Made by a program: the position numbers and the translations under genes. The notes beneath the pieces are model-generated. The model worked only from the letters and a program-made list of their open reading frames with translations. It searched no databases and was not told the DNA's origin. Shown here in pieces: positions 1 to 8,713 of a stretch of 64,000 bases of DNA (the stretch's first letter is position 1; the number at the start of each line of letters is the position of its first letter). The DNA is taken from the NCBI RefSeq assembly GCF_910594985.1, contig NZ_CAJVCE010000004.1, forward strand, positions 361,933-425,932, given 5' to 3'. The stretch is from Paenibacillus allorhizosphaerae (lineage in GTDB: Bacteria > Bacillota > Bacilli > Paenibacillales > NBRC-103111).

Positions 1-3
1 CGC

Positions 4-37
4 TAGGAGCGCTTGCCGTTCCGCGCAAGCGCTCCTA
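4..37. other. Perfect stem-loop at the left edge of the window
   Basis: An arm at 4-15 is exactly complementary to 26-37, giving a 12-bp stem with a 10-base loop. No clear U-run follows on either strand. It lies just beyond the 3' end of the minus-strand ankyrin gene (stop at 54), so it may end that transcript or a plus-strand gene outside the window. The role is inference. Confidence 0.45.
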
Positions 38-53
38 AGCGGCCGGGTACCCT

Positions 54-932
54 TTACCGCTGTGCCCCTAAGTTTTTCAAAAGCCGGACGATGTCCGGCT
101 TTTTTCGGTGTTCCGCCATTTCCAGCGGCGTGGCCTTGTCTTTCGGAGCGGCCGCATGCAGATCGGCGCCGCGGCGCACAAGGAATTCTACCATCTCCGC
201 GGAATCCCCGCCGGCAACCCAGTGCAGCGGCGTGCCCCGAAAGTGGAAGCCGGACGGCATCGCATTGATATCGGCTCCGCGATCGAGCAAATAGGCGGCG
301 CTTTCGATTCGGTTATTGATGACGGCGTAGATGAGCGCCTGCTCCATCCGCTCATCGCCGGTCGTATCCGGCCGGATCGCGTTCTTCACCGGGGCCGTAT
401 GCGCACCGGCGCTTGGGAGCAAACAGCCGTCTGTGCCGAAGAAACGCGGAAGCATGCCGGTAAGACCCAGACCGGCTGCGAATTCCAACGTGACGGTGGC
501 GCCGCGCCGCACCAGCATCTCAGCCGCTTCGCGGCACCCGTAGAAAAGGGCTTGCGCCAACGGGCGCAAATCGCCGTTCAGCCCGTCCACCGCTGCGCCG
601 CAATCGATCAGCAGCTCGGCCATCGCAACGTCGTTCGCGCTTACCGCCCACTGCAGGGAGGTCTCCCCCCGGTCAGGATCGATGGCAAGGGCGTTGACAT
701 CCGCTCCCGCAGCGATGAGCGCACGTCCTGTCTCAAACTCGCGCGGAAAATGCCCGGGCCAATCGCACAGATGGTTTAACAGCGTTCGGCCCTTCTGCGA
801 ACGGGCATAAGCCAGCTCCGGGTGTTCACGCAGCAGCTGTATAAGCGACTCCACACCGCCTGTCTTTACGGCCTGGACCGCCGAAGTGAACACTTCAGCG
901 AGCTCGCCTACTCCTAGTCCATCTTCAACCAT
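54..932 (-). CDS. Ankyrin-repeat protein
   Basis: A soluble protein of about 292 residues built of ankyrin repeats, which normally mediate protein-protein binding; no partner can be named. Visible repeat signatures include AGADVNA, LLDRGADINA, GTPLHWVAGG and VRRGADLHA, spread from about residue 60 to the C-terminus. I chose the ATG at 932 because GAGGGAG sits about ten bases upstream; an in-frame GTG at 977 would add 15 residues but has its purine box too close. No signal peptide or membrane segment is seen. The last codons form a short self-complementary stretch (about 83-105), probably by chance. It is separated from the DedA gene upstream by about 100 bases and may be transcribed alone. 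Ankyrin identity is firm; function is unknown. Confidence 0.85.
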   Translation of the reverse strand: MVEDGLGVGELAEVFTSAVQAVKTGGVESLIQLLREHPELAYARSQKGRTLLNHLCDWPGHFPREFETGRALIAAGADVNALAIDPDRGETSLQWAVSANDVAMAELLIDCGAAVDGLNGDLRPLAQALFYGCREAAEMLVRRGATVTLEFAAGLGLTGMLPRFFGTDGCLLPSAGAHTAPVKNAIRPDTTGDERMEQALIYAVINNRIESAAYLLDRGADINAMPSGFHFRGTPLHWVAGGDSAEMVEFLVRRGADLHAAAPKDKATPLEMAEHRKKPDIVRLLKNLGAQR

Positions 933-1038
933 GTGATCCATCTCCCTCAGGCACCCTCTCGAAATCTCATAGTTCACATCCTCAAAATCCTCTTATTTCC
1001 ATCATACCATTTCATAAACGTATATTCATTGTACGAAA

Positions 1039-1674
1039 CTATTTCCGATCCAATGCTTTACTGCCTCTGGACAAAAATCTTCTCGCAAGCGCCGCTTTAT
1101 TTTGCCTAACGATTAATCCGATGACCAGTACGACCGCTATGACGGCTACAGCGATGCCGGAATACCGGGAAATGAGATGGAGCAGCTGTTCGATGTTGCG
1201 CCCGAACACTTTTCCGACCGAGACATATACCAAAACCCATACAAATCCGCCGATATAGTTATAGAAGAAAAACGTGCGCTGCTTCACCTTCAAAATACCG
1301 GACACATAACCGGTAAAATGCCGCAAGCCGGGGATAAAATAACTGACAAGAATCAGCTTGTCTCCGTATTTGTCAAACCATCCGGATACTTTGGCTCTTC
1401 GTTCCCGATTCATAAAAAAATACTTGCCGTATTGATCAAAAAACGGCGTTCCGAGTTTGTACCCCAAATAATACGTAAACGTCGTCCCGACAATGGCTCC
1501 CACATAAGAACAGAGAATAACCAAAAAGATATTGAAGCTCCCGTAATTCACCATGTGGCCCGATATGGCCATGGCCAGCTCCCCTGGAAACGGCAAAGCC
1601 AAAGATTCCGCAAACAAGCCGATAAATAAAACGAAATATCCGTATTGTTCAAAAAGCGCGCTCATCGATTCCAT
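1039..1674 (-). CDS. DedA-family integral membrane protein
   Basis: A 211-residue polytopic membrane protein of the DedA/VTT family. Family members are implicated in undecaprenyl-phosphate or phospholipid flipping and membrane homeostasis; the substrate here cannot be read from sequence. Family marks seen are the N-terminal acidic PFPGE motif near residues 29-33, the GTTFTYYLGYKLG segment, and FIPGLRHFTGYVSG near residue 115, which carries the conserved arginine and glycine of the family. Four to five hydrophobic stretches are visible, the last at about residues 170-190, followed by a basic tail. The start at 1674 follows GGAGGAACTTTCA, a good ribosome site; a second ATG three codons later is less likely. 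Length is typical of the family. Confidence 0.93.
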   Translation of the reverse strand: MESMSALFEQYGYFVLFIGLFAESLALPFPGELAMAISGHMVNYGSFNIFLVILCSYVGAIVGTTFTYYLGYKLGTPFFDQYGKYFFMNRERRAKVSGWFDKYGDKLILVSYFIPGLRHFTGYVSGILKVKQRTFFFYNYIGGFVWVLVYVSVGKVFGRNIEQLLHLISRYSGIAVAVIAVVLVIGLIVRQNKAALARRFLSRGSKALDRK

Positions 1675-2021
1675 TGAAAGTTCCTCCAGGCCGATAAATT
1701 CGTATTTACCTTGCCTAGTTTAGCTAAAATTAGCAAAATCCAGAACTGTCTGCGGTTTAGTTTTGGCACTGGACCAAGGTCTTGGGTGAGCTATTACTTG
1801 GGGCTAATTCCGGTTAACGAAAAATCAAACCTAGCGCGTTGAACGAACGCAACGGGAACCAGGCGTACGAAAAAAACCGACTGCTCGTATGCAGCCGGTT
1901 ATTGCGTGAAAGCGTATGGTTGAATCGACACGGAGCGGACCACCGGTTTCAGCCACTGTCATAGTGACGGGGTCAGCCTCCGCCTACGCGGGCTCCCTTG
2001 AAAACAGAGCAATGCCGCTCT
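1675..2021. other. Intergenic region between DedA gene and amidohydrolase gene
   Basis: This 347-base gap holds the 3' terminator of the amidohydrolase operon near 1870-1900 and, nearer 1675-1790, the upstream region of the DedA gene. I see no coding sequence with a ribosome site; the one plus-strand open frame from 1916 mirrors the amidohydrolase 3' end. Confidence 0.5.
1870..1900 (-). terminator. Rho-independent terminator after the amidohydrolase gene
   Basis: Read on the minus strand, AACCGGCTGC and GCAGTCGGTT pair (one G-T wobble) around a six-base loop and are followed by a run of Ts. It lies about 120 bases past the amidohydrolase stop at 2022 and should end the two-gene minus-strand transcript. 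Confidence 0.8.
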
Positions 2022-2903
2022 TCAGCCTTGCAACTGGGCAAGCCTTGGCCCGATCCTTGGAAAAACTTGCAGCGCATTGCGGTAAAACACCTCTTCGTGG
2101 TGCTTCTCGGGAATAAGACGCTTCACGAAATCGATATACACGTCGATCGGAGCGAGCGGCCAGTCGGTGCCGAACAGCATTTTCTCGTAATTGTCAGCAT
2201 AGACGAGCGCTCTTCGAAAATGATCCATAAACAGCGGTTCGTTGATGAACCGGTCGAATTTGAGACGGTTTCCTACGACGAGGCCGGACAAATCGGCATA
2301 CACATTCGGGTTTTTGGCGACGACTTCGGCCGCATCCATCACCCAGGGATCTCCAAGATGACAGATCATGAAGCGAACGTCTCTTTGCTGAAAGGCCAGC
2401 TCATCCACCGTAAGCGGGTGCGAATATTTCAACAGACCGTTCATGGAATACGTATCGCCGGTATGGATGACGACCGGAACATCGAACCGCTTCGCCAATT
2501 CGTAGACCGGACCGTACACTTTATCGGTTACGAAGTAATGGTAATATCCTGCGTACAGCTTGATACCCGCAACATCGGACGAAGCGAGGCGCTGCTCGAT
2601 CTTGTCCAGCTCCTTCGCTCCTTCCGGCGAAGCGAGCCGTACCGGATTAATCCCGACGCACTCCATGAGATAGGGAGGCATCGATTCGACCAGGTCGAGC
2701 CCCATCGGATTTGCCGCCTGGGAATCGGGAAACGTGCCGCGCGTCTGTTCCTGCACGCCCATCCCGATCCCCAGGATGACGTCATTCCGATCGAATTCAC
2801 GTTTCAGTCCGCTCGCAGAGTAATCCACTCCGGAGAGGTCCCGCGCCGTAGAATGAAAGCTCTCGATGTCGGATAAATGGATATGAATGTCGATGATCGG
2901 CAT
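2022..2903 (-). CDS. Amidohydrolase-family metal-dependent hydrolase (TIM barrel)
   Basis: A 293-residue amidohydrolase_2-type enzyme, expected to be cytosolic and metal dependent; members hydrolyse or decarboxylate small aromatic or lactone-like compounds, but the substrate here is unknown. The metal-ligand pattern is intact: HIH at residues 6-8, HTGD at about 146, CHLGDPW at about 180, and GTDWPLAP at about 245, whose Asp is the usual catalytic base. The ATG at 2903 follows AGGGGGTAGTC, a ribosome site that overlaps the stop of the upstream GNAT fusion gene; only two bases separate the two coding regions, so they are almost certainly cotranscribed and translationally coupled. That pairing suggests the two products act on related substrates, which is inference. 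Confidence 0.88.
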   Translation of the reverse strand: MPIIDIHIHLSDIESFHSTARDLSGVDYSASGLKREFDRNDVILGIGMGVQEQTRGTFPDSQAANPMGLDLVESMPPYLMECVGINPVRLASPEGAKELDKIEQRLASSDVAGIKLYAGYYHYFVTDKVYGPVYELAKRFDVPVVIHTGDTYSMNGLLKYSHPLTVDELAFQQRDVRFMICHLGDPWVMDAAEVVAKNPNVYADLSGLVVGNRLKFDRFINEPLFMDHFRRALVYADNYEKMLFGTDWPLAPIDVYIDFVKRLIPEKHHEEVFYRNALQVFPRIGPRLAQLQG

Positions 2904-2905
2904 GA

Positions 2906-5900
2906 CTACCCCCTATTATTGTCGTCAAAACGAATTTCCGCCAATCCCCGCAGTTCCTGATATGTAAGCGGCACTTCGGCAAAAGCAAAAAACACAGGTG
3001 CCGTCCATGCGGATGCTCCGGATAGCAGCGGGCGGTTTTGCGAAGCGCTGTAGTCAACAAGCTGGTTGTTCGTATACGCATGGGCGTTCGAACCCGGATA
3101 CCGATTGAGAGCATGAACGATCGTCCGACGGTGATCGGAGCCGTAGCGGATCAATCCTTCCGAAGGCAGATCGCTGCCGACTTTGCCGGAGCGGTTCGTC
3201 AAGCGCGTTGTACAACAAAGCACCGGCGCTCCCGGAAGAAGCAGCGCGAACAGGCTGAGCTCGATCCCGCGGTTTTTCTCGTGTTTCTCAATATGCGTAT
3301 GCAAAGCGACGCCACTCCACATGTTGCCCATGCTATCGGTCAAGGAGACGAATTCAGCGCTCCGCCGCTCTTCCTGCTGGCTTAGCGGGGACATCCCTTG
3401 CACAGAGGCGGAAATACCGCCATGCCACGGGTTCCACCACGAACGCGGGCCCGCTTCGGGGAAGGAGCTGTCGAGCCACTGTTCCCCGTTGTACACGAGG
3501 GAATGCAGCGCTGTGCCAAAATCCGGCGACGCCTCAAAAGCGAGCGGGCCGTTCGAGCAGCAATACGTTTCTCCTGCGGCACCGCGGCGAATCTGCCGTT
3601 GAACGTGCCCTTCCGTAACGGGGATAAGAGCCATGCTTCGCTCGAAGCGCAGCTCGTCGGCTTCAAACCGCATTCGAACCGGCTCGATGACCCCGGTTGG
3701 CCGATGCGGAAGTGCAAATTCCGCCGAATGAACGGCGTCCTCCTGCCGGAATGTTTCCTTGATCGTCTCGGACCCTTCGCTGCAGAACGACAACGTTATG
3801 CTCCCGCCAAGCGGCTGATTCCGATGCTGGCGGACTACGAGCTTCGCGTCTAGACCGATGAAGGGATTCCCCCCGTTCACGCTCAATTCAAAATGATCTT
3901 TCAGCAGCGGACGAACCGGGTCTCTTCGCTTCTGCGCATAGGAGCGGAAGTCCCACCAATCCGTATACGTACCAATGGCTAGAAAGGTTGATGGGGTCCG
4001 AAACGTTTGCCCCGCAGCCAGCCGGCCAAGCTCATGTTCTATGCCGAACTGCCATTCCAGCCGTACAAGCTTCACGGAAGGGTCCCAGCAAAATCCGCAG
4101 GACAGCTTCTCGCCGCGGCTGAACAGCCAATTCTCGGAAATTCGCTCAACTTCCCAATCATCGAAGTTGGAGGCATACCGATCCTCCAAATCATAGTAAT
4201 GCCCGTCATAAGGGAGCACCAGCCGGTTCGAACGGTGGTGGAAAGGCTCAATGAAATGCAGCTCGTCTTGAACCGCTTCCTCCGACCCATTCCGTATTTC
4301 AAAATACCGCTCTGCGATCCCATTGGCACTGAGCCGCGCGATGGACGTAAAAGCGACAGCCGGATAATCATCCGAACGGTACTCCGCCTCGAGCACCATT
4401 ACGTCTCCGTCCTGATACATGTTTACCGACTCCGCCTTCTTTTTGGAAAATTCCGCGGAATACGGCTTTCCGATTCTCGGATACGTCCACCACGTCTGGT
4501 TGCTCCCTTGAAAATGGGACGGCCACAAATCGTTGTTTGTCTTGTTCAGCGAAATCGTGTGAGGCCCGTTCACGACAACCCAATGATCGACTGCATCTCC
4601 GCCAAAACGCCCGGTATTTCCTTTAAAAATACCGTGAAGCTTACGTATGAACGTGACGGCCGTTCCGTCTCCGTTATCCGGAATGGCTGTCATCTCTACG
4701 TCTTCCGAATAAAGCCCGAAATGCCGCAGCGTATACATTATAGGAACGGTTGCCTTCTCTTTGGCGGGAATGCGGACGGATACCCGGGCGTTGCCGAATT
4801 CGATAAATTCGGAGGACGGAAGCACGAATTCGAACAAGGCCAGCTCTTTGAAATTATTTTCGAACGTAAGCAGCGCTTCTCCCGGAACCCCGACATACTG
4901 CTCTTGCCCTTTTACCTCCAGTTTCACCTTGGCCGGAAACTTGGGCGCGATCCCAGTGCGGAACTCGGCCTTTTTGCCGTTAATCGTCCAAATGGATGCA
5001 ACCGCAGGATGGGTTTTCCAATCGCTTTGTTCCTCCAGTACCTGATCGAGCTGAAATTCGCCCATCACCACCGTGGTGTCCTGTACCGTCACCGATTGTT
5101 CCAATGCAAAACGAATGTTTTTGTCATCCTGTCCCCGGATCGTGCACGCAAGCGGCGCGCCGGATTTATTGCGGATCACGTAACGGACCGGATAACTGCT
5201 GCCGAACACCAGATCATGGTCATCGATTTCAGTATGGATCGAATAATCGTTCGTCTCGATCAGCCGTATGCCTCTGCCCGTCTTTTCAAACTCCACACGC
5301 AGCGAAGTTCCGTCCTTGTGCCATGCGTATTCGAAATAATCGAATCCGTTCTCCGAATGGCCGTCGGGCTGGATTTCCAGCGAACGAAGACTGTCTGCAT
5401 ACCAGTCGATTCTTTTCAGATAAGGCAGCAAGGCTTCCGTCTGCAGCACGGTCGGGATGAAGTTCATCAGGTGAACGGAATTGTCTTTCTTTTCCCAGAA
5501 AAAACCGCATTTTTTATACATCGGAACCGCTTTCGTATTACCGGCCCAAGTGAACAGATCAAGCCTCGGCCATCCCATATCTACCGTCGTCTCGACCGCT
5601 TTGAGAATAAGCGCCTTTCCGACCTTACGGCCGTGGTAGTCCGGCCTGACATTGAGCAGCGGTACGTACAGCGCTCCTTCGTCCTGCTTGTAATGGGAAA
5701 AGCTGCAGAAGCCGACAACTTCATCGTCGTGTATCGCGAGGAATACTTTCAGGTTGCCTGCATTCTCCAGCTCCCTGTCGACGCTCTCGGCACTGCGGAC
5801 GCGATTGCCCCCGCCCCAGCTCTCCTGGCTCACATTCCACATGTCGGCAACAGCTTGGGCGTAGCACGGCTCGTACTCCACGATTTGCACAGGGTCTAGC

Positions 5901-5917
5901 ACATGTACGGACTTCAT
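2906..5917 (-). CDS. GNAT N-acetyltransferase fused to a very long beta-rich region
   Basis: A protein of 1003 residues. The first 150 or so form a GNAT acetyltransferase (acetyl-CoA-dependent acyl transfer): VPLLNVRPDYHGRKVGKAL carries the R/Q-x-x-G-x-G/A-like acetyl-CoA loop in relaxed form, and PMYKKCGF is the usual C-terminal motif. The remaining 850 residues are rich in predicted beta strands and aromatic residues, with segments resembling Ig-like sandwiches (about 330-420) and a possible mutarotase-like sandwich towards the end; no family could be named. There is no signal peptide, so it is likely cytosolic. I placed the start at the ATG at 5917 because GAGAGGTGG lies just upstream; an ATG at 5989 would add 24 residues but lacks a site. 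The downstream amidohydrolase begins two bases after its stop. Confidence 0.8.
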   Translation of the reverse strand: MKSVHVLDPVQIVEYEPCYAQAVADMWNVSQESWGGGNRVRSAESVDRELENAGNLKVFLAIHDDEVVGFCSFSHYKQDEGALYVPLLNVRPDYHGRKVGKALILKAVETTVDMGWPRLDLFTWAGNTKAVPMYKKCGFFWEKKDNSVHLMNFIPTVLQTEALLPYLKRIDWYADSLRSLEIQPDGHSENGFDYFEYAWHKDGTSLRVEFEKTGRGIRLIETNDYSIHTEIDDHDLVFGSSYPVRYVIRNKSGAPLACTIRGQDDKNIRFALEQSVTVQDTTVVMGEFQLDQVLEEQSDWKTHPAVASIWTINGKKAEFRTGIAPKFPAKVKLEVKGQEQYVGVPGEALLTFENNFKELALFEFVLPSSEFIEFGNARVSVRIPAKEKATVPIMYTLRHFGLYSEDVEMTAIPDNGDGTAVTFIRKLHGIFKGNTGRFGGDAVDHWVVVNGPHTISLNKTNNDLWPSHFQGSNQTWWTYPRIGKPYSAEFSKKKAESVNMYQDGDVMVLEAEYRSDDYPAVAFTSIARLSANGIAERYFEIRNGSEEAVQDELHFIEPFHHRSNRLVLPYDGHYYDLEDRYASNFDDWEVERISENWLFSRGEKLSCGFCWDPSVKLVRLEWQFGIEHELGRLAAGQTFRTPSTFLAIGTYTDWWDFRSYAQKRRDPVRPLLKDHFELSVNGGNPFIGLDAKLVVRQHRNQPLGGSITLSFCSEGSETIKETFRQEDAVHSAEFALPHRPTGVIEPVRMRFEADELRFERSMALIPVTEGHVQRQIRRGAAGETYCCSNGPLAFEASPDFGTALHSLVYNGEQWLDSSFPEAGPRSWWNPWHGGISASVQGMSPLSQQEERRSAEFVSLTDSMGNMWSGVALHTHIEKHEKNRGIELSLFALLLPGAPVLCCTTRLTNRSGKVGSDLPSEGLIRYGSDHRRTIVHALNRYPGSNAHAYTNNQLVDYSASQNRPLLSGASAWTAPVFFAFAEVPLTYQELRGLAEIRFDDNNRG

Positions 5918-6094
5918 GATCCACCTCTCAGCAATCATTTTTATTTCCAATAAAGGAATGAACTTCCTTTTATTGTAGGTTTGGTCCATGATCCGGTAAA
6001 GTGAATTTTTAATTTATAACGAAGTGGCACCCACTATTCCAGTGCAAATGCCGCGGACAGGGCCGGGCAAGGATGATAATGAATGGTAAAAGCA

Positions 6095-6554
6095 CTATTT
6101 TAACGGATACACCATCCTTAGATCTTTCTCCGCTTTTAGCGCATTGTAAAAGCAATGGTTGTGATCGGCGCCCGCGATACAAAGTATCTTTTTCCCGTTG
6201 TACTTCATAATCGCATTCTTAATCCGCTGTATCATAATCTGATGGCGGCAAATCCACCGGAAGTTATGCACCTCGGGGTTGATTCAGCTCAGCCCAGTCC
6301 ACCGGAACAAACGGAATGCCGTGTTCCTCGCAAAGCGGAAAGATCAGTTCCCAGTATTCGCTTGCCGGCATGCCCCAATATTGTTTATACGTCTTGTCTG
6401 CCATATACCGTTCCCAGCTTTCGGGAAGAACTTCACCGCAAATCACATCCGGATGAAATTCGAGTATCAGCTCCTTTATGAAGTCAAGCGTCAAGCCATA
6501 CTTTACACGTAGGTCGTTATCATGCGTTACCCCTAATATACCGAGCGTTGTCAT
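6095..6554 (-). pseudogene. Decayed gene of an uncharacterised protein family (N- and C-terminal pieces)
   Basis: The N-terminal piece starts at the ATG at 6554 (AAAGAGGAGCACC upstream) and reads MTTLGILGVTH...DVICGEVLPESW...IPFVPVDWAELNQ before a TAA at 6264. A second minus-strand reading frame, shifted relative to the first, continues from about 6255 to a TAG at 6095 with protein-like sequence (IKNAIMKYNGKKILCIAG, then ADHNHCFYNALKAEKD). I read this as one gene that has lost its middle part and its frame. I do not recognise the family with certainty and assign no function. A short expressed 96-residue protein from the first piece cannot be excluded. Confidence 0.6.
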
Positions 6555-6763
6555 ATGGTGCTCCTCTTTAAATTTCGATATGATTTTAGCTTCATCACAT
6601 TATGGCAAGTCACCCCACGCCTCCCTTAAGACGGACAGGCACCGAAGCTCTGGCCGTTCCAATTTCCGCTTCGAAATCGCAGTATCACCTGCCTCCTCTT
6701 TTCTAAGCAATTTCTAATTTACTTTTGCGAGAATGGGTTCAGAGGAGAGGAGGTGACCGATTT

Positions 6764-7633
6764 GTGTTGAGACGCTTGCGAAACAATGATGGGTTGACGG
6801 CGCTGTTGTTTCTGCTGCCGAGTCTGACCGGATTTTCCGTATTTCTCCTTATTCCCTTCGTCATGGGGTTTTATTATTCGCTGATGGACAGCCCTGTGGA
6901 CGGCTCGTTTGCGGGACTTGCGAATTATCGTGAGCTGCTCGGAAATCCCGTGTTCCGGCGTGCGGCTGTGAATACGTTCCTGTTCACGGCTCTCTGCGTG
7001 CCGCTTAACATGGTGCTGTCGCTTGGGCTGGCCATGCTGCTCAACCGCAAGCTGCCGTTTCGCCAGTCGTTTCGGATTTCGTTTCTGGGTCCGCTCGTCG
7101 TGCCGGTCGCCTCGGTGGTGCTGGTCTGGAAAGCGCTGTTCGATCTGCATGGGTCGCTAAACGGATGGCTGGCTTCTTGGGGGATCGCCTCGAAAGATTG
7201 GATGGAAAGCGGCGCGGCGTTGTTCGTGGTCATCGTCGTCTATTTATGGAAAAATATCGGCTACAACATGCTGCTGTTTCTTGCCGGGCTGCAAAATATT
7301 CCTGCAGACTATTACGAGGCCGCGTCGATCGACGGCGCCGGCAAATTCAGGCAGTGGCGGTCGATAACGCTCGTCTATTTGACCCCAACCGCATTCTTCG
7401 TGTTCATCATGTCGATCATCAACTCGTTCAAGGTGTTCCGCGAGACGTACCTGATCGCCGGCGATTACCCCGATCCGAGCATATACATGCTGCAGCACTA
7501 CATGAACAACATGTTCAAATCGCTCGACTATCAAAAATTGACTTCAGCCGCTTTCCTGATGGCGCTCGCCATCGTACTGCTCGTTTGGATCATGTTCCTG
7601 GCGGAAAGGCGCATCAGCAAGACGCTCGGGTAA
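6764..7633 (+). CDS. ABC sugar-importer permease, MalF/UgpA type
   Basis: A 289-residue inner-membrane permease of the binding-protein-dependent carbohydrate (CUT1) class. Six hydrophobic segments are visible, and the cytoplasmic EAA loop that docks the ATPase is intact (EAASIDGAGKFRQWRSI, near residue 195). The start is the GTG at 6764, preceded by GGAGGTGA with a seven-base spacer; an ATG at 6725 would add 13 residues but has no such site. It is the first gene of a six-gene plus-strand operon and pairs with the next permease. No ATPase gene is present nearby; CUT1 systems of Firmicutes often share a distant MsmX-type ATPase. The sugar, if it is a sugar, cannot be named. Confidence 0.9.
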   Translation: MLRRLRNNDGLTALLFLLPSLTGFSVFLLIPFVMGFYYSLMDSPVDGSFAGLANYRELLGNPVFRRAAVNTFLFTALCVPLNMVLSLGLAMLLNRKLPFRQSFRISFLGPLVVPVASVVLVWKALFDLHGSLNGWLASWGIASKDWMESGAALFVVIVVYLWKNIGYNMLLFLAGLQNIPADYYEAASIDGAGKFRQWRSITLVYLTPTAFFVFIMSIINSFKVFRETYLIAGDYPDPSIYMLQHYMNNMFKSLDYQKLTSAAFLMALAIVLLVWIMFLAERRISKTLG

Positions 7634-7664
7634 CTGCGGGTCCGTGTTTGAAAGGAGATTTACG

Positions 7665-8654
7665 ATGGAAACAAGCAAACCGCAATTCAAGCCCTTCATC
7701 CGAAGTCCCGTAAGCCGAAAAGGCGGAGGTTTCGGCACAACGCCGGCTGCTCGCCCGATGGTGCGCATATCCCGTTTCGGCCGAAAAGTCGGACAAATGG
7801 CACTCGTCATCGTTCTCACGGCTTTGACGCTCGCTTTTCTTTTTCCGATGGCACTGACGTTCGCCAATTCGTTTATGACGGAATACGAGATTACGAATCA
7901 TTATGCCGCTCTGGCCGGAGACACATCGAACCAAGCGAATGGCGCAAACGGCAGCGCGTTCGTCAGCATGAAATGGATTCCGGAACGGGTGACGCTGTCG
8001 CAATATTATACCGTGCTGATCGGCCGGCCGCATTATCTATTCATGTTCTGGAACTCGGTAAAAATGACGGTACCCATCATCGCAGGCCAAATTGTCGTCG
8101 CATCGCTCGCTGCGTACGCGTTCGCCCATCTACGCTTTAAATTCCGCGAGCCGCTGTTCTTCATGTACATCGTCACGATGCTGATGCCGTTTCAGGTGAC
8201 GCTTGTGCCGAATTTTATCGTGGCGGACCGGCTGGGCTTGCTGGGATCGCATTGGTCCATCATTTTTCCGGGCATATTCAGTGCGTTCGGCGTTTTCCTG
8301 CTGCGACAGTTCATGACGTATGTCCCTGGCAGCTATATCGAGGCGGCGCGGGTGGACGGAGCGAGCCATCTGTACATATTCACCAGAATTATGATGCCCA
8401 TGTGCAGTACGGGGGTGGCCTCCCTCTCGATTCTCGTGTTCATCGATAGCTGGAACATGGTGGAGCAGCCGCTTATCTTTTTGAAGGATGCGCTGCAGCA
8501 GCCGCTGTCCGTCTATTTGTCGGTCATCGGCGAAGGGGAGCGCGGCATCGCTTTTGCCGCTTCCGCGATTTATATGCTGCCGCTTCTGCTGATCGCCCTT
8601 TATGCGGAACGGTATTTGGTCGAAGGCATTCAGCTTTCCGGCATCAAAGGGTAA
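7665..8654 (+). CDS. ABC sugar-importer permease, MalG/UgpE type
   Basis: A 329-residue partner permease for the preceding gene. It has an extended basic N-terminus, a first membrane segment near residue 45, a periplasmic-side loop of about 70 residues, then five more hydrophobic segments; the EAA loop reads EAARVDGASHLYIFTRIMMP near residue 228. The start is the ATG at 7665, preceded by AAAGGAGATTTACG, and the gap to the upstream stop is 31 bases. The two permeases would form the heterodimeric channel of a CUT1 importer, with the lipoprotein encoded three genes downstream as the natural binding protein. Cognate substrate is unknown. Confidence 0.9.
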   Translation: METSKPQFKPFIRSPVSRKGGGFGTTPAARPMVRISRFGRKVGQMALVIVLTALTLAFLFPMALTFANSFMTEYEITNHYAALAGDTSNQANGANGSAFVSMKWIPERVTLSQYYTVLIGRPHYLFMFWNSVKMTVPIIAGQIVVASLAAYAFAHLRFKFREPLFFMYIVTMLMPFQVTLVPNFIVADRLGLLGSHWSIIFPGIFSAFGVFLLRQFMTYVPGSYIEAARVDGASHLYIFTRIMMPMCSTGVASLSILVFIDSWNMVEQPLIFLKDALQQPLSVYLSVIGEGERGIAFAASAIYMLPLLLIALYAERYLVEGIQLSGIKG

Positions 8655-8713
8655 TGGCAGCGGTCGCTTACGATGTGGCTTTCCTGTCGGAAAGCCTGTA
8701 GGAGGAACAATCA

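Noticed and set aside
83..113. A self-complementary stretch followed by Ts on the plus strand, like a terminator
   Set aside because: It lies inside the last codons of the ankyrin gene, where the KPDIVRL codons happen to pair; a plus-strand gene to the left cannot be seen.
4007..5899. A 630-codon plus-strand open frame opposite the GNAT fusion gene
   Set aside because: It is the mirror of the minus-strand gene; its translation lacks domain motifs, and the minus strand has a ribosome site and a clear GNAT domain.
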